Shown here: piece after piece, positions 1 to 11,968 of the stretch
Layout: every line of letters begins with the position of its first letter
Position numbering within the stretch: position 1 is the stretch's first letter
Assembly: GCA_017607445.1 (NCBI GenBank)
Contig: JAEVHH010000001.1
Span: forward strand, 3,472,001-3,536,000
Origin: Histoplasma ohiense
Taxonomy: Eukaryota; Ascomycota; Eurotiomycetes; Onygenales; Ajellomycetaceae
Direction: 5' to 3'
Length of the DNA stretch: 64,000 bases
The notes under the pieces: generated by a model
Seen by the model: the letters and a program-made list of their open reading frames with translations, nothing else
Databases searched by the model: none
Told to the model about the DNA's origin: nothing
Program-made: the position numbers and the translations under genes

Positions 1-1
1 A

Positions 2-375
2 CTGGCTCAAACCGGCCGGCAAGCCGTTTCCTCTTCTTCCCGTTCATCACGACCTACCTATCTCCAAGCCAAGATTCAGGGGACCGCGGAGTGGGCTGAG
101 AAGATTGAGACGATCACTGCATACGACCTATGGCCCTAATCAGGACCAGGGGTTACCTGGAGAGGTATACTCTCCAATCCATTGGGCGGAATATATCCGG
201 ATTTGACTTTCCGGCTTCCTTGTATGAGGGGTTGATGTCCAAATCTGAGAGCCCAGCGAAGGACCCGGATTATGACACTGTTCTATCGATGCGTCTTCGT
301 GAGGTATTGGCTAGTGGGATGAAAGGCCTACGTATTCAGAGCTTATTTTTCGTTTTATCACGATTCTACTCATGA
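2..375 (+). CDS. 3' end of an unidentified gene, with an apparent frame break
   Basis: Codon use looks like real coding sequence at normal GC in two consecutive frames. Frame 2 runs open from the left edge to a TAA at 137-139, ending in residues EWAEKIETITAYDLWP. A second open stretch in frame 1 runs from 130 to a TGA at 373-375 and includes SGFDFPASLYEGL. The two may be one C-terminus separated by a small indel, an assembly error or an unrecognised splice, or only one of them may be real. I do not recognise a family, and no start lies within the window. The tail lies about 970 bases from the 3' end of pex1, so the two genes converge. Confidence 0.35.
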
Positions 376-1347
376 CTGAGTGGTGCATTTTGACTTTGTT
401 AGCCGAAGAAGTTTGGGGATGCTCATGTCGATCTATGGATCATTTAATTAGGAAATTGAAGTGTGAAATTGTCGTGCAGATGTTACTGCAAAGAACCAGG
501 GTAACTAGGTCGTAAGAACAAAAGAAATATGCAAAACAGTTACAGGCCTTTGTTATCCAACAAGCTCATCTCTATTCAATGATGTGCTCGACTATCAGCC
601 ATCTCATCCCTCCATTAAATAACGCCTCAACAAGGTCCTAAATATGAATATTAACATATATATTCTATAGCTAGAGCAATGAAAAATACCTGTATACACT
701 TCATTCTCTTCAATATATAGCCGAACCATCTGTTGTCTCGATGACAATCTTCAATCACTGTGAAACTGAATGTAAGTCATGATCAGCACCTACACTTACA
801 GTGCGTCCTTGGGCGGAGGCGTACCGTTACCCAATTAGTATGTATCTTCAGAAAGATGATTCTCATATTTTGAGAGTGAAAGAAAGACCGATAGAGGAAG
901 AATCGCTATTCACTGTCTGAATAAGATAACATTGATTGCAAGGAGAGTGCTTTGAGGGTCCGTCCGCTCTCTTTTTTAAAAGAATATTTTCTCATATCTT
1001 TTCGTCTCTCCCAGAAAACAATGGCGGATATGGAGGATGGGGTAGTCTCAAAGCTCAATCAATGGCTAGAGAAGAATACTCCCACTCATGAAGGCTTAAA
1101 ATAGCATTGATAATATCTGAGGAGTGTCCTTGCTTTCATGTTCCTTGGAAGAAAAAGGGGTTCCCTGCGCCGAGCAATTCATTAGACGTTCGATTCCCAG
1201 CGCCCCACTCCGTACTGTACAAACAAATGCAATCTCTGCATCCTCCCGGCAATGTCAAGCAATATGAGCAACTGGATATACAATAGAAATACCGGAAAAT
1301 GCAGGAGAATATATGGTAATAATATATACAATATACAAAGACATATG
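376..1347. other. Intergenic region between convergent genes
   Basis: Composition is mixed, normal to AT-rich, without a convincing gene. A 27-codon ORF at 1021-1104 has a good fungal start context (AAACAATGGCG) and encodes MADMEDGVVSKLNQWLEKN followed by a few residues and TAG. No GT donor near its end would let it join a downstream exon, so it may be chance or a relic exon. A tRNA-like 3' piece (B-box-like GTTCGATTCCC) lies near 1186-1206 but lacks the rest of a tRNA. Confidence 0.4.
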
Positions 1348-4300
1348 TCACATCAAACTCGTCCTTCCTCCAATCTCCCGCCCGCCCTCACCGGTAGGCA
1401 TCTCCCCGTTCCTCCCAACAATAAATTCTTTGTAAATAGCTTCGAGGCGCTTGCGCTCTACGTCGCTAATGGAACAACGAGTGGTTGCGAGGGATCGGTC
1501 CATGTGGGTCCAGCAGATATAGATGTCGTCACTTGCATCTTTATCCGCAGCAGTGGCGCCATTGGCACCGAGAGAAGCAGCATTAACTAACTGATCTGAT
1601 GCCTCTAGTTCTTGTTGACATTGGCGCTGGCGTTTACGGGCTTGTTTAATTGCGTCGAGTTTCGCAGCAACGATAGCGGGGGGTGGTAGAGATGATGCGG
1701 ATCCTTCTATTAAACGTGTTCGAGAAGCTACAGCTGTAGCTTGTTCATCTGATGAGTAGAGAAATTGTATGAAGGGTTTCTTGGCGATCTTCTCTGTGCT
1801 GGCCTTGATATTGCCATTGACGACTGGGATGACTCCATTTGTGATTGCTGGTCGTTTTGGCCTATTTTGGGGGTTATTGGAGTCAGAAGATCGGTCACCT
1901 AGCGCGTCGTGGATTGCTTCGAGGTGTGCGTTGTAAACAACCGCCTGCAGGTCGGCGCCAGAGTATCCTTTAGTCCGATTTGCAATTTCGTCGACACGCG
2001 CGATTACTTCCTCGCTAAGCTTGAGTTGCTTACTCAACGCCTGGATGATATCCACTCGGTCCGAGTGCGAGGGCATGTCACACAGAAGCGACTTATCAAG
2101 GCGTCCGGGGCGGAGCAATGCTGGATCGATAAGGTCCGGTCGAGATGTAGCCGCTAGGACGTATACACCTGAAAGACCCTCCGCCCCGTCCATCTGAGTA
2201 AGAAGCTGATTGACCACTCTGTCGGTAACTCCGGTAGAGTCATGTCCCCGTTTTGGCGCGATACTATCAAATTCGTCAAAGAACAGGATACAGGGCCTAG
2301 CAGCCTCTGCTCTCTCAAACAAGTCGCGGACACTCTTTTCACTTGCACCAATATATTTGTTGAGGATCTCGGGACCCTTTACACTGATGAAATTGAGCCC
2401 GCATTCCCCTGCCACCGCACTTGCAAGAAGGGTTTTTCCGCAGCCTGGGAACCCATATAGCAAAAGGCCGGAACGTAGACGGAGTGGACACTGAGCGAAA
2501 ATTGGGGCATATGTGGTGGGATATTGCAGGGTTTCAAGGAGAGTTTTTCTGGTTTCATGAAGACCACCAATTGACGCAAAAGTGGTTGAGGAGGATGTCA
2601 GGGTCACGTTACGGAGAGAAGCAGGTGTGAAGCCCTTGAGTGCGTGGGAGAAATCTTGCGTGCCTAGTGTGATCGCACAGGAAGTGGATGATGTATCTTG
2701 AACTGAACGGATCAAGGCTTCATTTCTGGCGCGAGCGGTTAGCAGAACGAGGTCACCAGGCATGTATCCGTCTGTCTTCCCAGCTAAGTCAAGGAAATCC
2801 AGGTCTCGGCTAAGGATGAAACCATCAGACTGTCCCGATGAACCAGCTCGGCTGCCGGGTTCTGATGGTTCGAGCCAGGAGTCTTGAGTGGATGAACTTT
2901 GGTTTCTTAAATGGCCATTGACCACATTCTGGAATCTTGTAACTGGTCCATCTGCCGCTATTAATTTTTCAAGAACCATTCTTCTTCCATCCTTGTTTGG
3001 CGCCTTCAAACTAATGATTTCCCGAACGACATGACCTCCAACAATAACATTGTTGAGTGACTCCTTCGCCTGTGCCGTTGCAAGTAACACAACAGAGGAG
3101 TTGGCTGAACAAAATTCTCGTACAGTTAAACAGAAAATCTCGCTAATTTGGCGACTCCTTCCATTCTCACCGCCAACCTGAAGTTCTGTTTCTACCGGGC
3201 AGAGACGGTCCAGGTCATCCAAAATCACAAGAGACTGGCCACCCTGTCGCGCACACCAAGACGCTGACAGGAAGAGCCGATGGAACGTTTCCTTAATTGT
3301 AGATATGCGTGTTTCGTCCGTCACTAGCTTGCGGCAAGAGAAGAAAGACACGTTAAAAAGGTAATCCTCGCGTAAATTGTGGGCTAACAACTGACACAAG
3401 GATGTTTTGCCAGCACCTAATCCACCGGTGAGAAGAATCGAGGACGATCGAGTAAGATTTGAGAGGCAATTTTCGATAACTGTGTCTATTCCCACCAAAT
3501 CAGGCGCGTCCTCCGGGATCGGGTCAGTCGATGGAGCGAAGGACGGGACACCGTCCAGCGGTTTTGTTATCTCTGGTTGGATATCAAGATTTATTTTGCA
3601 TTCCGAGCCGAGAAGCCAGCCAAATGCTACCTTATTGGTCTCTGATGATGGATTTAAAGGGGGGTCGAAGCGAACAATCCCCCCTTCAAGTTTTAAGGAG
3701 GCAGCCTGGTTTTCAAGCTTGGGTAAAATCATTCCATCAGTTATAGCGCCCGATAACATACCTGAATCGGATCCCGGACTGCCATACAAGAGCTTGATAC
3801 GTTCACCCAACGAATCCCGGTAAGCAGAGGAATCACCACCGAATTTTAACCCATCTTTCTTGTTAGAAAAGCTGGAGGCGAAAGGAAAAATTTTAATGGA
3901 TTTTACCGAAGAGTGTGGAATTTGAGGCGGAGCGGCCTCAACACGGACAATTCCTCCAACCATTCCATCGGATCCAAGTGCGGAGCAGAGATGGGATGAA
4001 AGAGCGACATGTTGACAATCAGGACTCTCATCCCAAGGTAGAACTCTGGCAACAATTCTCTTCGAAGGCTTTCCGGCATCGGAAGACTCCTGCTCTTTTT
4101 TCTGCAGCTGCTGTTGTGGATCAACAGGTGGAAGTAATCCGGCCGGGGTAACAATTGAAACGCATGCCCATACTGTTCCCCGGAGCTCATTTTTCTCAAG
4201 GATCCCTCGATCAATCCATATCCTAAACCCTTCGTTTTTCTGGGTATCCGAATCCTCGTCGAACCAATCCTGCGTGTGGCGCCGATCCACGCTTCGAAGA

Positions 4301-5293
4301 TAGACTGCACCGTGCGACTCTGAATCAGAATGGTTGCTTTTTGGGCGGACAGTGCTCCCACTTCTACGACCGCTTACGCTTTTCCGACCAGTACTAGTGG
4401 TGCTTCTATCCTCGCTGCGTGAATGCCCGCCGGACTTTGGGCGAACTTTTGGAGCAACTACAACTTCAGCATCTTGTGCGATTTTTGCAAATGGAGAGTT
4501 CGCAGGTGCAGGCGGTGTCAGAGATGTGATTGTGATGTTGGCCGTGGAGGTGGGTGATAGGTGTAAAGTGAGGGGATGGGAATACGATATCTGCCCAACT
4601 GTTGTACCCCTGTACGCCGGATTTGGAAGAGCCCGAATTTGAGACAAGAGATTAAGCTCTAGGAATGTAGCATGCAGTTCAATAACTACCAACGCCCAGT
4701 TAGCATAGTCAAATAAGAGATAACGAGAGTTCCAACACCTACTCTCCCAATCAGCTGGTGTCAAAGGTTCAATATTAACAGTATGCGCCACTAAAGGGTC
4801 AAGATGCAACAGCAAGCCGACCTAATTGACAGTTAGCAGAGTGAAATTAGATTTTTGACCTGTTTGATACTCACCCTTTGACCGTCACTCAAGCCCAAAA
4901 CTCTCCCGAAAGTGGAATCGATTTCAACAGTCGGGATCTCCTGCTCCCTCGAGAAGCCCCTAACACCACTTATTCCATCTTTGCTGACTACGGGAGCAAA
5001 CCTTCGCTTACTTGGCATACCTGTCCAACCCACGTATGCGCATTTTTGCGGTTGACTCGCAGTCGATGTGCTGGAATCGGGGCGGTATTGAAGCTCGACA
5101 ACGACGTTTTGGGCAGGCTGCGAAACAAAGAACCCTTAGGCCACTAGATGCAGAAGTTGATATTCAATAACCTTACCGTATTCGCGTTCACCAACAATGT
5201 CACCAGCGACGGAGGCAAGTTAGCAAGACAATTCTTGAGTGGAACAAGGACCACCTCCGCCGTAGTGGACGCCTTCCTGTTACCGGGAGCCAT
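1348..5293 (-). CDS. pex1: Peroxisomal biogenesis AAA+ ATPase PEX1 (three exons)
   Basis: PEX1 forms a hexamer with PEX6 at the peroxisome membrane and uses ATP to pull ubiquitinated PEX5 receptor back to the cytosol. Exons are 5293-5177, 5117-4875 and 4821-1348. Introns are 5176-5118 (GTAAGG...CAG) and 4874-4822 (GTGAGT...TAG), both between codons. The joined product is 1277 residues, near the usual fungal length. Both AAA cassettes are visible. D1 has GGLGAGKT near residue 585 and VILDDLD near 650. D2 has GFPGCGKT near 909, LFFDEFDS near 965 and LLRPGRLD near 1021. D1 is the degenerate cassette, with DD in place of DE in Walker B, as is usual for PEX1; D2 is canonical. The exon 1-2 part corresponds to the PEX1 N-terminal domain. 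The start at 5293 was chosen because it opens the exon that splices in frame. The gene is divergent from mcm7 and shows no hypermutation. Confidence 0.95.
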
Positions 5294-5750
5294 GATAGGA
5301 CAATTATCAAAAAGGAGGTCCCCCTTTGCAGATGTATCTACCCAGCAAAGAGGGGATGCTGTGAAGGGAATAAAATGCTCTCGAAATGAGCTACCACCGC
5401 CCTCTGGCTGTAGAAACGAGTGCTCGGCCGGGAACCGGGCCGAATCTTAATCCGCTCCGAGGAACGCTAGTCCTAACTAGAGGTTAGAAGGGCATTTGAA
5501 GTTCGGAAACGCGTTCACGTCGCGTAGACGCGCGCAAAGCAGAAGCTCTTTCACACCATCAAAAGCTCAAGTTCCGTTCTCAATTTGCAACAACTGCCAG
5601 CAACAATAACCACACCACCCTACGACAATATCAACCTCTCTTCCAATTGCACTACCATCCTCTCAGTTCACATTACCGTATCCCAAGCGCTTTCCCTCTA
5701 CCACCTCTTGTACAGTCTGGTTTGTCGTCCTCACTGGTGAATGCTTCGCT
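5294..5750. promoter_or_regulatory. Divergent pex1/mcm7 promoter
   Basis: The 457 bases between the two start codons must hold both promoters. The stretch is GC-rich near 5400-5540 and pyrimidine-rich (CCACC, CTCTC) from 5610 to the mcm7 start, which is typical of fungal leaders. It contains the MCB-like cluster listed separately. No TATA box is obvious. Sharing a promoter does not imply co-regulation, because PEX1 and MCM7 act in unrelated processes. Confidence 0.6.
5509..5533. promoter_or_regulatory. Cluster of MluI cell-cycle-box (MCB) cores
   Basis: A perfect ACGCGT lies at 5509-5514. It is followed within 20 bases by CGCGT at 5521-5525 and GACGCGC at 5527-5533, giving three MCB-type cores. 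In yeasts MCB sites bind MBF (Mbp1/Swi6-type APSES factors) and drive G1/S transcription of replication genes, including MCM genes. The cluster is about 220-240 bases upstream of the mcm7 ATG, so regulation of mcm7 is the natural reading. This is a sequence match only. Confidence 0.6.
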
Positions 5751-8423
5751 ATGGCGCTACTTCAGTATCGCGCTCCCGTCAAGTATGCAGTTCAACAAGA
5801 GATTTTCAAGGACTTCCTTCAGACTTTTAAGAGTTTCGAATCAGCCTCGGAGAATGCTGCTACTGAGGCAATTGAAGGCCTTCATATTGATGGCGACAAC
5901 ACAAGCGACGAGTACGATTTCATGGACGATGTTGATGGTCAACAAACGAGAACCGCGCGATCAAAAAAGCCGAAATTGAAGTACATCCAGATGTTGCAAG
6001 AGGTTGCAGATCGAACAAGGTCCAATATTCTTATAGAATTAGATGATCTAGAGACAGTAGGAAGCACTTTAGGCAACGTTCGTTCCGTCAGCTCTTCTAA
6101 CTATGAAGTGATAATTATAGTACATCAAATCCCTGCCGGATGGCCCTGATTCAAACATTCTGGCAAACATCGAAGGTAATGCAAAACGATACATTGATGT
6201 ATTCTCCAATGCGGTCGACCAAGTAATGCCCAAAGAGACAAAGGAAGTTTCGTGAGTTCTTCATCCTGCCCCGTTCCTGCATCGAATATGAAAGGGAACG
6301 TCCTTCTGATTTCAATTCTACCCACAGATTTAAAGATGATGTCCTTGATATAATTATGTCTCAGCGCGAGCGAAGAAACGAAACAATGACCCTGGCTGCT
6401 GAAGCAGATCCTGAATCTGAAGCAGGCCTGCCACCCTCAATTTTTCCTCCAGAACTGACCCGCCGCTATACTTTAAATTTCAAGCCCCTGACCACCTCGG
6501 GCTCTAGCACCAATCGAAGCAAGGCAATAGCTGTTCGAAATGTTCGCGGCGAACACCTTGGCCACCTTATTACAGTGCGGGGTATTACCACCAGGGTTTC
6601 GGATGTCAAGCCTGCTGTTAAGATAAATGCCTACTCTTGCGATCGTTGCGGATCTGAAGTCTTCCAACCTGTTGTTTCAAAGCAATTCTCTCCACTTTTC
6701 GAGTGTCCATCTGCCGAATGCCTGCAGAATAACACCAAGGGACAACTGTTTCTTTCTACTAGAGCCTCAAAGTTTATTCCATTCCAAGAGGTTAAAATTC
6801 AGGAGATGGCAGATCAAGTCCCCATTGGCCACATTCCACGCACTCTAACGGTTCATTGCCATGGAAGCCTTGTACGACAGGTTAATCCTGGTGATGTAGT
6901 TGATATTGCTGGGATCTTCCTCCCAATACCTTACACTGGATTCAGAGCGATCAAAGCAGGCCTTCTCACAGATACGTATCTAGAAGCACAGCACATAACT
7001 CAACATAAAAAGGCCTATGAGAATCTAGTCATGGACTCGCGAACTCTCCAGAAGATAACTCAACATCAAAGCTCAGGAAACATGTACGAATACCTATCAC
7101 GTTCCATTGCCCCTGAAATCTACGGCCATCTTGACGTTAAAAAGGCGTTGCTCCTACTTTTGATTGGAGGAGTCACCAAAGAAATGGGAGATGGAATGCG
7201 TATTCGTGGTGATATTAATATCTGTCTTATGGGTGATCCTGGCGTTGCCAAATCTCAGTTATTGAAGTACATCACTAAGGTTGCTCCCCGTGGTGTTTAT
7301 ACTACTGGACGCGGAAGCACCGGTGTGGGCCTTACTGCAGCGGTGATGCGTGATCCCGTTACAGATGAGATGGTGCTAGAGGGTGGTGCTTTGGTGTTGG
7401 CGGATAATGGAATATGTTGTATTGACGAATTCGATAAAATGGACGATGGGGACCGAACTGCAATTCATGAGGTCATGGAACAGCAAACAATATCCATTTC
7501 CAAAGCTGGCATTTCAACCACTCTCAATGCTCGCACATCGATTCTAGCAGCAGCCAATCCCCTCTACGGCCGATATAACCCGCGCATATCACCGGTTGAG
7601 AACATTAACCTCCCGGCTGCCCTTCTCTCCCGATTTGATGTCCTTTTCTTAATGTTGGATACGCCTTCTCGCGATGCTGATGAAGAGCTTGCTAATCACG
7701 TCGCATACGTCCATATGCACAACAAGCATCCTGAGACGGACGAAAATAACGTAGTTTTCTCACCCCACGAAATCCGACAATATATTGCTAAAGCTCGTAC
7801 CTACCGACCCAACGTCCCCAAACGAGTATCCGATTATATGGTTGGCTCCTACGTTCGGCTGCGCCAGGAACAAAAGCGCAACGAGGCCAGCAAGAAGCAA
7901 TTCTCACACACATCTCCACGTACCCTTCTAGGTATACTCCGTCTATCACAAGCTCTCGCCCGTCTTCGCTTCAGCGAGGAAGTGATTACCGAAGACGTGG
8001 ATGAAGCCCTGCGACTAACCGCAGTGAGCAAGGCGAGCTTATACCACGATTCCCGGGGTGATGGTGATCAGAGCCCTATGAGCAAGATATACAACCTCAT
8101 CCGGGGTATGCGAGAGAGTGGTGCTGCGGCCGTCGAAGATGGGAACGAAGGGGAGTTAAGCATGCGGAGGGTGAGAGAACGTGTCCTCGCGAAAGGCTTC
8201 ACGGATGATCAGCTCAGCCAGACTATTGACGAATACGCGAGCCTAAACGTGAGTTTTGTTGTTTTCCCTGTCCATAGGTTTTCCTACGCTCTGTATTCCT
8301 TAAACATTGTCATCATGTTAAATACTTATCCCCCTTCTCTTCTAGGTTTGGCAAGTTATCGGCAATGGGACTCGCCTTGTTTTCGTTGAGATCGAAGATG
8401 ACGAGCTTATGAACATTATATGA
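5751..8423 (+). CDS. mcm7: DNA replication licensing helicase subunit MCM7 (four exons)
   Basis: MCM7 is a subunit of the MCM2-7 hexamer that is loaded at origins and unwinds DNA in the CMG complex. Exons are 5751-6056, 6121-6251, 6328-8248 and 8346-8423. Introns of 64, 76 and 97 bases are GT-AG and keep frame, giving 811 residues. Identification as MCM7 rather than MCM5 or others rests on near-identity with yeast Mcm7 blocks such as LITVRGI.TRVSDVKPA. Also visible are a C4 zinc site (CDRC near residue 250, CPSAEC near 272), Walker A GDPGVAKSQ near 447, Walker B CCIDEFDKM near 508 and the arginine finger LLSRFD near 578. The short last exon encodes the conserved VWQVIGNGTRLVFVE-type C-terminus. 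No defect is seen. Confidence 0.97.
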
Positions 8424-9209
8424 GACAATCAAAGCTCTGATTTGGAATGATGGGGAAACCGGGATCCTGCCATGCAGGAATTTTCCTGAACGTTGTCTCC
8501 TTCTAGGTACAGGATGTCTCTAATATATTCCTTTATCACGGATATCCCGTCCAATAATATATCTGATTTGGTTCACCTTTTGCTTGAAATGCGTCTCGCT
8601 TCATCTGCAAGGTTATGTATGCGATGTGTTTTTATTCGTCCATGAATATTGTCAGGGCGTTGATAGGGCAGGAAGGATTTTCTAGAATATCAAGAAAAAG
8701 CTCTTTTTATTTTGACGCTTTGAAGCTTAATCCACTAAATTATGAAAAGGGATTTTAGCAAGCAAAGTACTTTCTCTAAATATTGACATGTGATAATAAT
8801 CACTGGTCTTTGATGAATGGCAACGTTAGCAGAAGCCGGAAAGACTTGACAAGATATCGGAAGAAATTGTTGATATATGTTTGTGCCGGAAATAATTTCG
8901 TAGTTTCCCATTGAGTTGATCTCTCTCTTGATGGATAAAAATCAAAAGCGTTCAACAACTCTCAGGTCAACCAATTCTGCAAGGTATATAGATCTTGAGC
9001 TTTCCCTTTCGGTCGGCATTTTAATTTGTCACAACTGTCCTTCAACAAGTGATGGAAGAATGATAGGAAGACGTGGCATGTCTAACGATCTTCACCTGTC
9101 ACAATCGAACAGCTCGAGCTATTGACAAGATGAAAATACCACTTGAAAAGTTATATAGATAGAAACTCTTTCACAAACGAGAAGCGGGGTTTTGGACCCA
9201 AAACACGAG
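8424..9209. other. mcm7 3' flank and edge of the AT-rich block
   Basis: Normal-composition sequence downstream of mcm7 probably holds the 3' UTR and polyadenylation signals. I see no gene; short open frames such as the one at 8916 lack codon structure. The segment ends exactly where the first family A LTR begins. Confidence 0.5.
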
Positions 9210-9690
9210 TGTGACGGGTTAGCACCCGTTAGTAGTTAACTTACGCAACCAACTCCCCTCCTGCACCCACTCGTCCCTGTCATCGTGCTCCGCGCTCGCG
9301 TAGTCTCTAACGATTCTTCCGCGTAACCCTTGATGCTCTTCCGCCCTACACTCCGCGCTCGCGTAGTTCCTAACAATTCTTCTGTGTAGCTCTTAATGTT
9401 CTTCCACTCCACACTCCACTGTGGGGTGGCTCCTGATATTCTTCCACCCTGATCTCCCCTCTATAAGAACCTCCTTTGTATGATCTTTCCTTCTGATCTC
9501 TTTTCTCTTTCTTTCTTTAATCAATTTGTAATCTGTATTTAGAATGGTGCTAGATTGTTAATTGAAGTACAGGTACATCTGTTACATTACAAATTGATTC
9601 TTCTGTGTTTTAAGACCTGAGTGTCTTGTTATTAGTTCTTACACCCAAGTGCATCATTTACAGGCCTGAATGTCTAGTCATTATAAGAGA
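9210..9690 (+). mobile_element. Family A retrotransposon fragment A1: 5' LTR and leader
   Basis: A 377-bp LTR (9210-9586) runs from TGTGACGGGT to ATCTGTTACA. It is followed by the first 104 bases of family A leader, starting with the fold-back PBS at 9587-9599, and then stops abruptly. A TATA box (CTCTATAAG) sits near 9460. This is the least mutated A LTR in the window, with CpGs such as CCGCGCTCGCGTAG kept, and the shortest. It marks the border of the transposon block. Confidence 0.85.
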
Positions 9691-11052
9691 CAAGCCGCAA
9701 TCGCTCGCTTGCGCTCGCTTATCCAGCTTGAAAACACACCGTTTAATCCCTCGGGCGAATGTAATGAGATATATAACAACTGCACATGACTTGTATAGAT
9801 GAATTCCATGTAATCTACAGCAGAGAATTGAATAAAGTAAGAAACTTATTCACAATTCAGCTGTGAACAGAGAAAACAGATCTGACTGTCTTTTTGCATT
9901 GAAGAAAAGTATCTGAATTCTCAATATTACAATGCTCATATAGCTATACTCAAGAAACAGTGAAATATGTTATAGTGCACTGTGATTGCTACAGCAACTA
10001 CAAAGAGACACTAAGTCATTATGAAAGAATTGACAGAAGATGACTGCTAGACATCAAAAAGAATATCAAGCAATTAACAAGCTGATAACTTCAGCAAGAC
10101 ATTCTACAGCAGTTCACATTAGCTCAAGCTCTAGAGGAGTACAGAGCATGAGACTGATGAAATATATGATGATATTTGAAGCATGAATGATAAAGAGAAA
10201 GCTGCAACAGATGTGAGTATGAAAGAAATATGTGCAGCAGATGCAGAAGAGAAATGTAATAAGAGAAGAAAGAAAGTTATTTTCTTTATTTCTCAGAAAC
10301 AGCACTGATTGATTCTTGATAAAACTGCAGAGAGAGAACTGAAGTGAAGACAATTAGCTGAGAAGAGGTTTTTAATTCAGTGGTGTTGATCACAACTTAC
10401 AAGGTTTTCCTTTCATGTAACATAGATTTCCCGCATATTATATAGATTAGACAGTGTAGAAATAAATAATAATAATCATCATCATATAGCTATTTTCTAA
10501 TATAGATATTTCTGTTGCGTCTATTACAGAAAGAAATATCAACTGAATCAGTTAAGTTTGAGTTTATTATTCAATATAAAAGCTGGAAATATGTTTTTAA
10601 TTGAATATTTAAATGAGTCAAATGTTGCTATAAGAGCTTGTTTGAATAGTGTCATTTGATGATATTTAGATCAGTTGTTCTTATTTATTTTATTTTGATC
10701 TTTTCTTTAACTTTGTTTATTGTTAATTTTCATTTGTTTCAAGCAGTTTGCTTTATTATTTGTTGATAATAGTCATTGTAAATGTTTTTTCTTTTCTGTT
10801 GATTTTTAATAGCTGCTGTTTTTTATAATATTTATTTTCTTTGTTTTGAAGTTGAGTTGTGTTAACTCATTGACATTCTTTTCATTTTATTTTTGAATTG
10901 AATAGTTTGAATAGTTGTTTGATTCTGAGCTGGAATTCTGTTAATGCATGTGTCAAATTGTTTTTGTATATTAGAATATTTTTGATTTGAAAAATCCTGA
11001 AGTATTTCAGATAGATGTCATAGTCACTGACTGTATACATCTATAATTGAAG
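9691..11052. other. Unclassified decayed repeat DNA
   Basis: The first 90 bases hold a less mutated patch with CGCTCGCTTGCGCTCGC, followed by AT-rich, CpG-poor sequence. A coding-like relic lies near 10180-10375 (plus strand, frame of 10201) with the stretch SMKEICAADAEEKCNKRRKK and TGA stops; I cannot assign it to a family. The part 10560-11040 is T-rich and featureless. Confidence 0.4.
10483..10528 (-). repeat. Truncated family B LTR piece
   Basis: These 46 bases are the reverse complement of the first part of the family B LTR (compare 56233-56275) and end in CTATTACA. The rest of the LTR is missing. It retains the CpG in GTTGCGTC. Confidence 0.65.
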
Positions 11053-11074
11053 AATAATAATAATAATAATAATA
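11053..11074. repeat. AAT trinucleotide microsatellite
   Basis: Seven AAT/ATA triplets lie in tandem, immediately left of a family A 3' fragment. Confidence 0.85.
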
Positions 11075-11498
11075 TACTAGATTACTATTATATCAAGTAT
11101 ACAGTGAAGAAAGTGCTGAGTATACATGATTATCAATTTAACACTTCATCTGACATTCACAATATCTTTCATACAAACCTGCTTCAATTTATGACTGAGG
11201 ATTTATTTCCCTCATAGAGAATCTCTGATTAACAGCCACTCATCATTGTAGAAGAAGATAATGAAGATGAGTGGGAAATTGAAGCAATTCTTGACAATAG
11301 AATCAATCATCACTGCTGTGAATATCTTGTCAAATAAATAGAATACAATTGTTTGATCTGGAAATCTGCATCTGTCTTGAAGAATATCACTGTTCTCAAC
11401 ATCTACAAGTTCTCACTCATCTCAGTAGAGAGGGATAATGTGATGGATTAGTATTTATTAGTAATTATTTTATACAATCAACTCTTTTTCTGTATTTA
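11075..11498 (+). mobile_element. Family A fragment A2: chromodomain end plus LTR start
   Basis: The last part of a family A pol ORF is readable on the plus strand. It includes the chromodomain with DEWEIEAILDNRINHHC and EYLVK, where W codons have become TGA. The first 60 bases of a 3' LTR follow (11439-11498). The LTR is cut at 11498 by the outer LTR of element A3 in the opposite orientation. The missing remainder of this LTR is not found elsewhere in the window. Confidence 0.75.
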
Positions 11499-11968
11499 TG
11501 TAACGGGCGTACTTCGATTAACGATCTAGCACTATTCTAATACAGATTACAAATTGATCAAGAAAGGAAAGAGAAAAGAAATCAGAAGAAAAGATCATAC
11601 AAAGAGGATTCTTATAGAGAAAAGTTCAGAGTAGAAGAATATCAGAAGCCACTCCACAGTGAAGTGTGGAGCAGAAGAACATTAAGAGATATGTATAAAA
11701 ATTGTTAGAAACTATACAAGCACAGAGCATGGAACAGAGGAATCATTGAGAGCTATATGAAAGAATTGTTAGAGACTACACAAGTGTGAAACATGAAGCA
11801 GAAGAATATTAGAAGCTATATGAAAGAATCATTAGAGACTACACAAATGCAGAGCACAGAGCAGAAGAATATCAAGAGTTACACAAAATCACAACAGTCA
11901 GAAACAAGCAGATGCAGAAGAGGAGTTGATTGCATAAAATAATTACTAACAGATGCTAATTCATCACA
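11499..11968 (-). repeat. 3' LTR of A3
   Basis: 470 bp, TGTAACGGGC...CATCACA on the plus strand (reverse complement of the LTR). It holds several 64-bp U3 repeat units. Confidence 0.88.

Noticed and set aside
1150..1210. tRNA gene
   Set aside because: Only a B-box-like GTTCGATTCCC and CGCCCCA end are present; the D-arm, anticodon arm and pairing acceptor strand are missing.
1136..1590. Overlapping open frames on both strands at the pex1 3' end
   Set aside because: They are shadows of the last pex1 exon and its 3' flank, with no codon signal or domain.
2154..2630. Several 65-95-codon frames opposite pex1
   Set aside because: They are antisense to the conserved AAA D2 cassette, whose own frame explains the sequence.
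5751..8423. MCM5 or another MCM paralogue instead of MCM7
   Set aside because: The region around TRVSDVKPA, the CDRCG zinc site and the VGGVTKEMGDGM-type block match MCM7 and not MCM5.
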